Assembly: GCA_910589095.1 (NCBI GenBank)
Contig: CAJUSN010000001.1
Span: 1-60,409, forward strand
Source of the DNA: an uncultured Muribaculaceae bacterium
GTDB lineage: Bacteria; Bacteroidota; Bacteroidia; Bacteroidales; Muribaculaceae
DNA: 60,409 nt
Reading direction: 5' to 3'
This document shows, piece by piece, positions 26,252 through 33,699 of this stretch. Position 1 is the stretch's first letter. Each line of letters starts with the position of its first letter. The position numbers and the translations under genes are program-made. The notes beneath the pieces were generated by a model. That model ran no database searches. It saw nothing but the letters and a program-made list of their open reading frames with translations, and had not been told where the DNA came from.

Positions 26252-26971
26252 TTAATTGGATGATGCAGTTGCCGAATCCTGGCGCGTAACACCAAATGCC
26301 TGTGTGAAAAACACAGTGAATACCGGAAAGAGAATCAATCCTTCCACGGACAACACCACTCCTATAATCTTACCCGCAGGCGTCACGGGACTGATATTGG
26401 AACCGCAAGTGTTCATCTGCATAAAAGAATACCACAGCGATTGCCAATAGTTATAAACCTGAGCATTAACAGCATGCTCTTCAACATAAAAGAGGAGCGA
26501 AAGCACATAGAGAGTGATGGTGAGTATAATAAGATACGACCCGAACATACCCGTCACCCAGTTCTTCTCCATAATTCCCCACATCACCACTAACACCACG
26601 GCAGCCCTGACTATCGGAATGACACGCAGAATATAATAGACCTCGAGCGAGACGTGCCATTCCATATAATTCACAATATTGATGTAAGGCACGCACACCG
26701 CCACAAGCGCAAGCATGGTAAAAAAGTGCCGGACGCGATTAGGTCGCAACAGCCATTCTACAACTGTTTCCAATATGAAAAACACGCATATCCAGAATTG
26801 CATCCTCAGGTAGCGCTCATGAACTGCAAACGATTCTGTGTGAAGTGTATCGTAAGTCACACCATAAAGAAGCACCACCGAAGCCAACACAACGAGGATG
26901 TGCAGTAACCGCAACACACGGTGACGCGCAACTGAAGCGTTTGGAACGGAAGGTGACTGGACCGAGGGCAT
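26252..26971 (-). CDS. ion channel-family membrane protein with atypical selectivity filter
   Basis: This 239-residue protein is laid out like a voltage-gated-type channel subunit. Helices lie at about residues 20-40, 58-75, 82-100 and 110-130 (the last with two Arg, a weak S4-like segment), then S5 at 140-163. A pore loop and S6 (about 200-225) follow. The pore reads WYSFMQMNTCGSNISPVTPAG, aligning with the TVGYGD-type K+ filter of Kv channels, but the filter itself is TCGSN (residues 188-192). Potassium selectivity is therefore not assured. The gene is convergent with malQ. A long hairpin lies immediately upstream of its ATG. Confidence 0.8.
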   Translation of the reverse strand: MPSVQSPSVPNASVARHRVLRLLHILVVLASVVLLYGVTYDTLHTESFAVHERYLRMQFWICVFFILETVVEWLLRPNRVRHFFTMLALVAVCVPYINIVNYMEWHVSLEVYYILRVIPIVRAAVVLVVMWGIMEKNWVTGMFGSYLIILTITLYVLSLLFYVEEHAVNAQVYNYWQSLWYSFMQMNTCGSNISPVTPAGKIIGVVLSVEGLILFPVFTVFFTQAFGVTRQDSATASSN

Positions 26972-26985
26972 AAGCGTTGAATAAG

Positions 26986-27038
26986 AAACGTTATATTACT
27001 GACCGCCATAAGTGACAGTCAGTAATATAACGTTTTTT
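26986..27038. terminator. long hairpin between rlmB and the ion channel gene
   Basis: An 18-bp perfect stem pairs 26986-27003 with 27018-27035 around a 14-base loop. On the plus strand it runs into six T residues (27033-27038); on the minus strand it is followed by GTTTCTTATT. It most simply terminates the dnaN-to-rlmB transcript, but it also sits 15 bases before the channel start codon. Confidence 0.75.
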
Positions 27039-27077
27039 ATACCTTTAGAGTTCCGCGGAAGGCTTTTACCGAAGGCC

Positions 27078-27833
27078 TCAAATCACCTCCATGTTCGCTT
27101 CCATGCGTTGGCGCACCACCTCGTAAATGAGTACACCGGCCGCCACTGACACATTGAGCGAACTGATTGATCCGAACATTGGGATTGACACAAACGTGTC
27201 ACACTGCTCTATAACCGCCGGATCAATACCGATATCTTCGGCCCCGAGCACCAGCGCGGTAGGCTCTGTATAAGATGTGGTGGTGTAATTTATATCGGCT
27301 TTTTCTGAAACTGCCACAACCTTGAACCCTGAGTTCTTCAAATATCGAACAGCCGCAAGTGTGGAGCGATCGCGGCAAACGGGGAGATGCAGAAGCGCGC
27401 CGGCAGATGTCTTTACCGCATCGCCTCCTACGCTCACGCTCCCATGCTCAGGGATGACAATGGCATCCACTCCTGCGCACTCACACGTACGGGCAATGGC
27501 ACCGAAATTGCGCACATCAGTGATTCCGTCAAGCACAACTATGAACGGTAAAACTCCCTCCTCAAACAGCTGGGGCACAAGATTGCCCAACTGGTGATAA
27601 GGCACGGCGGCAAGCATGGCAATCACACCTTGATGATTCTTGCGTGTGATTTTGTCAAGTTTTTCGGGCGGAACGGAGCGGATAACTATTCCATTAGCGC
27701 GGAGCAAGTCCAACAGTTCCTGGGCCAGAGGCCCCGACAGACCTTTGCGCACATAAACTCGGTCAATCTCCTTGCCGGCATTGACGGCTTCAATAACGGC
27801 ACGGATGCCGAAAATGTAATCGGTAGGTTGCAT
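27078..27833 (-). CDS. rlmB: 23S rRNA 2'-O-methyltransferase, TrmH/RlmB family
   Basis: This 251-residue SPOUT methyltransferase uses S-adenosylmethionine to methylate a ribose 2'-OH, in RlmB that of G2251 of 23S rRNA. The N-terminal substrate-binding domain (YIFGIRAVIEAVNAGKEID) is followed by the knotted catalytic domain. That domain has the three SPOUT motifs: DGITDVRNFGAIARTCECAG, LVLGAEDIGI and SIPMFGSISSLNVSVAAGV. The gene starts 25 bases after recN and is probably the last gene of that operon, with the large hairpin at 26986-27035 behind it. The exact target base is inferred from family similarity; another rRNA or tRNA position is possible. Confidence 0.9.
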   Translation of the reverse strand: MQPTDYIFGIRAVIEAVNAGKEIDRVYVRKGLSGPLAQELLDLLRANGIVIRSVPPEKLDKITRKNHQGVIAMLAAVPYHQLGNLVPQLFEEGVLPFIVVLDGITDVRNFGAIARTCECAGVDAIVIPEHGSVSVGGDAVKTSAGALLHLPVCRDRSTLAAVRYLKNSGFKVVAVSEKADINYTTTSYTEPTALVLGAEDIGIDPAVIEQCDTFVSIPMFGSISSLNVSVAAGVLIYEVVRQRMEANMEVI

Positions 27834-27858
27834 ATAATTCTATTCTTGATTTTCGGTT

Positions 27859-29529
27859 TTAATCCAAACATGCTCTAAGAAGAGCTTCAGCAGCGGCTCG
27901 TGCGGCAGGATTGGCTGTGTCGCCTGAAAGCATTAGGGCAATCTCATCCACCCGCCCCTCCGGGGATAGCTGTTCCACATGTGTCACGGTAGAGGTTTCG
28001 GTGTCATGCTTGAACACCTTGAAATGGCTTGAACCTTTAGCTGCCACCTGCGGAAGATGGGTAATGGCTATAACCTGTATGTTGGCGGCTATCGCACGCA
28101 TCATCCGACCCATGCGGTCGGCTACATCACCCGACACTCCCGTATCAACTTCATCGAAAATAATCGAAGGTAGCGACATGCGATGAGCAATTATCGACTT
28201 TATGGAGAGCATCAGGCGTGAAATCTCTCCCCCGGAAGCGGCTATCCCCACCGGTACCGGTGTTTGGTTCTTATTGAATGCAAAGCGGAACTCTACCCGG
28301 TCCATTCCTGTGGATGAGAGTTCGTTCGGTTCCACAGCTATGTCACACACAAGATTCTTCATGCCAAGCGGAACAGCAGTGTCATGAAGCACACGGGCAA
28401 ATTCGGCCGCAGCCTTGTTCCTGGCGCCGGATATTTCGCCCGCAGCTTCCACAGCGGCCTTCTTTGCTTGGCGCGCGCGGCGCTCAAGCTCAGAAATTAT
28501 AGCCGAGGAATTGTCCAGGCGTTCAAGCCGGCGCCGCAATTTCTGTGCCTGCTCCAACAATTCCGTCACCGTAGAAACACTGTGACGCCGAAGCACACTA
28601 TTGATTGTGGCTAAACGCTCATCTATATCGTCCAAGCGTGAAGCAGCGTCGTCAGGATACCTCACAGCAAGCGACTCAAGCGTATCTGCTATATCCGAGA
28701 GCTCTATCCTGGCTGTTTCAAGCCGAGTTGCTATATTGGTCTCCGCAGGTATGAGCTCACCGAGATCGGCAATGGTATCGGCAACCCGCGAAAGGAGTGA
28801 CATACAATTGTCGCTGTCGGTTGAAAGGAGAGAGAGCGCACTGTCAAACCCGGCGCGGGCTTCGGCGGCTTCTCCCAGACTTTCCCGCTCCTGCTCAAGC
28901 TCCGTCTCCTCATTGGGAGAAAGTTGCAGTTCATCGATACGCTGCAACTGAAACTGCATGAAGTCCGCATTCTCTCTATCGCGGGCCACGGCTGCCTTCG
29001 TCATTTTCAAACGTTGTAATGCCGAACGATACTCTTCATAAAGGGCCGAATAGGCATCCAACCGAGAGGCATTATCCGCGAGCGTATCAATTATCTGCAA
29101 CTGGAATGAGGCATCGGAAAGCAACTGGTTCTGATGCTGCGAATGGATATCCACAAGCCGCAGCCCAACGGCTCGCAGATGCTCAAGTGTCACCGGACTA
29201 TCGTTGATGAACGAGCGCGAGCGACCCGACGGGGCAATCTCTCTGCGAAGAATCATGCTGCTGTCATCCCATTCAATATCATTCGCTGCGCAATAAGCTT
29301 TAAGAGCATCATTCCCCGTCACTGCAAATTCTGCTTCTATCACTGACTTGGCATCAGTGTGACGGATAGAACGAGTATCTGCTCTGCCCCCCAAAAGCAA
29401 CGAGAGCGCTCCCAGCATTATTGACTTTCCTCCGCCGGTCTCACCGGTGATGATATTCAAGCCGCGGTCAAGCCGCAACTCTATACTGTCAATAAGGGCA
29501 TAATTTGAAATCCGGAGCGAACAGAGCAT
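27859..29529 (-). CDS. recN: DNA repair protein RecN
   Basis: RecN is an SMC-like ATPase that helps hold and repair broken DNA ends. The 556-residue protein starts with the ABC head containing the Walker A motif GETGGGKSIMLGALSLLL. A long coiled-coil region (about residues 150-370) follows. The C-terminal half has the signature around ASGGEISRLMLSIKSI and the Walker B segment IIFDEVDTGVSGDVA. The length is typical. The gene lies 83 bases after the DUF4835 gene and 25 bases before rlmB in the same direction. Confidence 0.95.
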   Translation of the reverse strand: MLCSLRISNYALIDSIELRLDRGLNIITGETGGGKSIMLGALSLLLGGRADTRSIRHTDAKSVIEAEFAVTGNDALKAYCAANDIEWDDSSMILRREIAPSGRSRSFINDSPVTLEHLRAVGLRLVDIHSQHQNQLLSDASFQLQIIDTLADNASRLDAYSALYEEYRSALQRLKMTKAAVARDRENADFMQFQLQRIDELQLSPNEETELEQERESLGEAAEARAGFDSALSLLSTDSDNCMSLLSRVADTIADLGELIPAETNIATRLETARIELSDIADTLESLAVRYPDDAASRLDDIDERLATINSVLRRHSVSTVTELLEQAQKLRRRLERLDNSSAIISELERRARQAKKAAVEAAGEISGARNKAAAEFARVLHDTAVPLGMKNLVCDIAVEPNELSSTGMDRVEFRFAFNKNQTPVPVGIAASGGEISRLMLSIKSIIAHRMSLPSIIFDEVDTGVSGDVADRMGRMMRAIAANIQVIAITHLPQVAAKGSSHFKVFKHDTETSTVTHVEQLSPEGRVDEIALMLSGDTANPAARAAAEALLRACLD

Positions 29530-29612
29530 AGTATTTTGATTCTTGGAGTGAGCTTTTAGAGTATGTTGCTTTTAGTGGTCTTCTAAATCATAAAACACAC
29601 GGCTGAAATGTC

Positions 29613-30521
29613 TCAACGTGTTTCAGGGGGATTCTTTATATCAGCCAAGCGGGCCTGGTCCGTTGGGTAAAGGTCGGATAGAAGCTTATACACCTCATCC
29701 CGCTCGCTTTGCGATCCCTTTGAATAAACATTTATGAGCTCATCAAGTTTGGCATCGTGCCACATTGTGAGCACCACCGACATAGGTGCCTTCTCACGGA
29801 TCTGTTCCAATGCCGGCAACGCTTTGGTTATGGTTGCGCGACCCTTGTCGGGAGCAACGGACATTTCGTCCAACCCACGGCGGTGATAATCATAAATAAG
29901 GTCGCGTATCACCTGGGTGTTCGGCTCTGTCAGTGCCGCAAGAACAGCCGCACGGTTACGATTGTCATCATACGTTTTCCAACCTATTTCGCCTGACGAT
30001 TGCGCCATCTGCACAATGTTTTGCAACCTCTCGTAGTAAGGTTGTCCCCCACGTGAAGAGAAGGAATCGAAATCAAGAGCAAGAATGAGATAGGCATAAT
30101 AATTAAGCAACGCCGTCAGATTATCCTCCATCGTATTTTCGGAAAACACCATCTGTTGATTCGGCCGATATTCAAACTCCACTTTCGTATCCTTGAAGTT
30201 GAGCAGCGTGGATGTATAGGAGCTGTTATACACCGGTCGCGATGACTGAATCTGAATGTCACCCTTAACTTTATCATCAGTGTATTCAGCCACTGTCAGA
30301 TACAGCCTGCACTCTATTTTCTCATTCGGGGAAAACTGAGCCGAACTGAACTTCGTGGAGTTCATATATTCGTTTATGCCTTCACGGAGAGCCTCGAAGG
30401 TGGTTTCCTGGCCCTGGACCTGCTGAGTATTGACCTCTACAGTGCAGTTTAGTTCCTGCGCCACGAGGCCTGGAGCTGTTGCAAGGCAGCATCCACTTAT
30501 GAGGAGATTGATTAGTTTCAT
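29613..30521 (-). CDS. DUF4835 family secreted protein
   Basis: This 302-residue protein has an N-terminal signal peptide (about residues 1-21, ending VAQ) and a mature part that starts ELNCTVEVNTQQVQG. This is characteristic of the Bacteroidetes DUF4835 family, commonly found directly after coaBC. Some annotations link the family to type IX secretion (PorD), but nothing else in this window points to a type IX system, so I leave the function open. The start codon overlaps the coaBC stop by four bases, indicating coupled translation. Confidence 0.82.
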   Translation of the reverse strand: MKLINLLISGCCLATAPGLVAQELNCTVEVNTQQVQGQETTFEALREGINEYMNSTKFSSAQFSPNEKIECRLYLTVAEYTDDKVKGDIQIQSSRPVYNSSYTSTLLNFKDTKVEFEYRPNQQMVFSENTMEDNLTALLNYYAYLILALDFDSFSSRGGQPYYERLQNIVQMAQSSGEIGWKTYDDNRNRAAVLAALTEPNTQVIRDLIYDYHRRGLDEMSVAPDKGRATITKALPALEQIREKAPMSVVLTMWHDAKLDELINVYSKGSQSERDEVYKLLSDLYPTDQARLADIKNPPETR

Positions 30522-31708
30522 GAAAGGAGAGATATTAATTTTGAGGCCACCGCTCCTTTTGATAAAAGCGGGGTAGATTCTATAAGCCCGGCAGGCCCAT
30601 AGATCGACACTTGATTCGTGTCAGTAGCAAACCCGGCCCCGGGAACAGCCAGTGAGTTGAGCACAATCATATCAAGGTTCTTGGATGCAAGCTTGCGGCG
30701 CGCATTTTCCTCCTCATGATCCGTTTCGAGGGCAAACCCTACTAAGGTCTGACCTTCACGCTTCATGCCACCGAGCGTAGCCGCTATGTCAGGGTTGCGT
30801 CGGAGTTCTATCGTGGCCGTTTCTGCTTGTTCGCGCTTTATTTTCGTATCATGAACCTTGGCCGGAGCATAATCCGCCACGGCTGCACACATCACTGCCA
30901 GATCCATGGAAGGGAAGAGCTTGACACACTCGGAACACATCTCCTGTGCCGATTCCACCTTCACAACCTTCACCGATTCCTCCGCAGGTTTCACTGACAC
31001 CGGACCGCTCACAACCGTGACTTCAGCACCGGCCTTGGCAGCAGCATCTGCAATGGCATACCCCATTTTGCCGGTTGAAAAATTGCCTATGAACCGAACC
31101 GGATCTATGCGCTCATAGGTAGGACCGGCTGTAATGAGCATCTTCTTACCTTTCAGCGGCAGTGAACGATCGAAGAACTCTTCCAGGACGGCAACAATAT
31201 TTTCCGGCTCTTCCATGCGACCGCGCCCCACAAGGTGACTTGCAAGCTCGCCTGCTGCCGGTTCAATTATGTGATTTCCGTAGGAACGGAGAAGTTCAAG
31301 ATTGCGCGTTGTCGACGGATGAGCCATCATATCAAGGTCCATGGCCGGAGCCACAAACACAGGCGCCTTAGCCGAAAGATATGTAGTCACCAGCATATTA
31401 TCGGCTACTCCATTGGCCATTTTGCCTATGGTGCAAGCTGTGGCCGGCGCGATAACCATGGCATCGGCCCACAGTCCGAGATCCACGTGTGAGTGCCATT
31501 CACCCGTATTGGCCGTGAAAAACTCACTGACCACCGGCTTGCCCGTAAGCGCCGAAAGTGTTACCGGAGTGATAAACTCCTTGGCCGACGGGGTCATCAC
31601 CACCTGCACCTCGGCCCCCCTCTTTATGAGAAGGCGGGTAAGGATAGCGGTTTTATAAGCGGCTATACCGCCTGTGATACCTAAAATGATGTGCTTTCCC
31701 TTGAGCAT
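30518..31708 (-). CDS. coaBC: bifunctional phosphopantothenoylcysteine decarboxylase/phosphopantothenate-cysteine ligase
   Basis: CoaBC performs two successive steps of coenzyme A synthesis. It joins 4'-phosphopantothenate to cysteine and then decarboxylates the product to 4'-phosphopantetheine. The 396-residue protein has the N-terminal flavodoxin-like CoaC domain (about 1-185) with GITGGIAAYK, the catalytic His in WHSHVDL and PAMDLDM. The C-terminal CoaB domain (about 190-396) has ITAGPTYERIDPVRFIGN and the Lys-rich KVHDTKIKRE segment. The gene begins six bases after the exonuclease gene and overlaps DUF4835 at ATGA. Full length. Confidence 0.95.
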   Translation of the reverse strand: MLKGKHIILGITGGIAAYKTAILTRLLIKRGAEVQVVMTPSAKEFITPVTLSALTGKPVVSEFFTANTGEWHSHVDLGLWADAMVIAPATACTIGKMANGVADNMLVTTYLSAKAPVFVAPAMDLDMMAHPSTTRNLELLRSYGNHIIEPAAGELASHLVGRGRMEEPENIVAVLEEFFDRSLPLKGKKMLITAGPTYERIDPVRFIGNFSTGKMGYAIADAAAKAGAEVTVVSGPVSVKPAEESVKVVKVESAQEMCSECVKLFPSMDLAVMCAAVADYAPAKVHDTKIKREQAETATIELRRNPDIAATLGGMKREGQTLVGFALETDHEEENARRKLASKNLDMIVLNSLAVPGAGFATDTNQVSIYGPAGLIESTPLLSKGAVASKLISLLS

Positions 31709-31714
31709 GACCGG

Positions 31715-32500
31715 TCAGGATTGTTTCTTACGTTTAGCATCTATGCGCAGCTTGATTCGCGCGAACGCATTCTTGGTCGACTGCTGGAAATCACCTTGCT
31801 GCACCCAACTGTAGTAGCCGGGATCGCGTGCAAGTACCTCCTCAGCTATCTGCCCCTTGTACTTCCCGAAGTTGATCACCTCCTGCTTGGCATCATTATA
31901 CACGAGCCGACCTGCGAAATCAACATTTCTGCCGTGGGAGGAGAACTCCGACAGAGCAGCCACATCATTTGTCAGCGCATCGCTGTAACGGTCGAGCTGT
32001 GCTTTAAGCACCTCAAGTGTTGCACGTGTGTCGGCGCTTGCCGAGTGTGCATCTTCAAGATTTTTGCCGCAATAATAACGGTAGGCGGCGCTCAGGTTAC
32101 GCGGCTCCATTTTGTGATAAATGGTCTGCACGTCAACCAAGCGTGTTTTGGACATATCCAGCACAATGCCTGCCCGGTTGAATTCCTCAAGGAGCAGGGG
32201 TATGTCAAAGCGGTTGGAATTAAATCCGGCTATGTCGCAATCAGTAAAAATCTCAGCCAGGCTCTTGGCCAGCTGCTTGAATGTGGGTGCGGATGCCACA
32301 TCCTCGTCAGTGATATGATGCACGGCTGTGGCCTCGGCCGGGATAGGCATTTCCGGATTCACGCGGCGTGTACGCTCTATCTCTTCGCCTGAAGGGAGCA
32401 CTTTGATGATCGAAATCTCCACTATACGGTCATGAGTGATGTTCGTACCGGTGGTTTCCAGATCAAAAAATATGATGGGACGCTGTAGTTTAAGTTGCAT
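31715..32500 (-). CDS. DnaQ-type 3'-5' exonuclease (possible DNA polymerase III epsilon)
   Basis: This 261-residue protein has a DEDDh exonuclease domain in its first 180 residues. Motif I is FFDLETTGT (Asp/Glu), motif II NSNRFDIPLL and motif III HSASADTRATLEVL. The C-terminal extension includes NFGKYKGQIAEEVL, a segment found in DnaQ-like exonucleases of Bacteroidetes. It removes mismatched 3' ends and could proofread replication. The position between dnaN and coaBC supports a replication role, but other DnaQ-like proteins usually coexist, so the epsilon assignment is not firm. Confidence 0.88.
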   Translation of the reverse strand: MQLKLQRPIIFFDLETTGTNITHDRIVEISIIKVLPSGEEIERTRRVNPEMPIPAEATAVHHITDEDVASAPTFKQLAKSLAEIFTDCDIAGFNSNRFDIPLLLEEFNRAGIVLDMSKTRLVDVQTIYHKMEPRNLSAAYRYYCGKNLEDAHSASADTRATLEVLKAQLDRYSDALTNDVAALSEFSSHGRNVDFAGRLVYNDAKQEVINFGKYKGQIAEEVLARDPGYYSWVQQGDFQQSTKNAFARIKLRIDAKRKKQS

Positions 32501-32511
32501 TTCAGGGGGAA

Positions 32512-33636
32512 TTATTCACCTATGTTCATAGGCATAAGTATCATTACAAGCTCAGTGTCGGGCGCTGATTCACCGGGGAGGAAAAGAGCCGGACGGGAAG
32601 GATCGGCAAGTTTGATAACAATGTCCGACGATGAGAATGTGGAAAGGATCTCCACCAGGTACTGGCTGCCGAAGCCCATATTGATAGGCTGGCCATTGTA
32701 GTCACAGGCCACACGTTCCTCACCGGAAGTTCCGAGGCTGTTGTCCGAGGCTCGGAGGATAACCTCACTCGTGTTGAAATTGAATTTCACCAGGCCCCCG
32801 CCACCGTCGCCGAACACGGCCACACGACGCACTGCGTTAAGGAAAGACACACGATCGGCCGTGAACACATAGGGATTCGATACGGGGATCACACGGTTGT
32901 AGTCCGGGAATGTTCCCTTGATCAGACGGCAATCAAACGTGAATGTAGCGCTTTCGAAAATAGCCGATACAGGGGTTACGGTGATTCGCACCGAATCCTC
33001 TTTTGCAAACACATTCTTGATCACCTGAGCTCCTTTCACCGGCAGGATAAAAGAGCACTCAGTGGCAGGATGTATTGTGCCGTCCACATATTTCACAAGC
33101 TTGCGGGTATCGGTAGCCACGAACACAATTGAATCAGGCTTGACATCCCAGAGAATACCCATCATTTGCGGACGGATCTCCTCGGTGCTCACCGCAAAAA
33201 GGGTGTTTTCAATTCCCTTGATAATCTGCTCCGACGAACAATCGAAAGTCACAGTATCGGTAGCGGCAGCTTTGCGATGTTCGGGATATTCGAAACCGGA
33301 AAGGGCCACGGTGTTGTAATGACCGTTGGTATAGGTAATCAACACCTCCATATTCTGATCATTTATATCGAATGTGATGCCCTGATCAGGCATCTCCTTG
33401 AGCAATTCCACAATGCGGCGCGCGTCAAGGCAAAAGCTGCCGTTGCCTTCGGCTTCTGTCACGCTCAAGCGACCTACGAGAGAGTTCTCCATATCGGAAG
33501 CGGTAACAGTGAGTGTATCGCCATCGAGCTCGAAAAGGAAGTTATTAAGAATTTGCAATGCATTGCGGGAGCTGATGATTTTGCTCACGGACGATGCGAA
33601 GGTGTAAAGAGTTTTGCTTGATACGTTGAACTTCAT
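32512..33636 (-). CDS. dnaN: DNA polymerase III sliding clamp, beta subunit
   Basis: The beta clamp encircles DNA and tethers DNA polymerase III and repair enzymes. The 374-residue protein shows the three tandem clamp folds expected for the family. It begins MKFNVSSKTLYTFASSV and ends with the conserved VMILMPMN tail that forms the protein-binding pocket. GNGSFCLDARRIVELLKEMP and the KGTFPDYNRVIP segment are typical. It heads the minus-strand block; the exonuclease gene starts 11 bases after its stop. No dnaA or DnaA-box cluster is seen nearby. Confidence 0.96.
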   Translation of the reverse strand: MKFNVSSKTLYTFASSVSKIISSRNALQILNNFLFELDGDTLTVTASDMENSLVGRLSVTEAEGNGSFCLDARRIVELLKEMPDQGITFDINDQNMEVLITYTNGHYNTVALSGFEYPEHRKAAATDTVTFDCSSEQIIKGIENTLFAVSTEEIRPQMMGILWDVKPDSIVFVATDTRKLVKYVDGTIHPATECSFILPVKGAQVIKNVFAKEDSVRITVTPVSAIFESATFTFDCRLIKGTFPDYNRVIPVSNPYVFTADRVSFLNAVRRVAVFGDGGGGLVKFNFNTSEVILRASDNSLGTSGEERVACDYNGQPINMGFGSQYLVEILSTFSSSDIVIKLADPSRPALFLPGESAPDTELVMILMPMNIGE

Positions 33637-33699
33637 CGGTATATTCGGTTAGTGATTTATCAAAATAATGTGTTTCTGAATTCTTTTCAGCAGCCGGCA

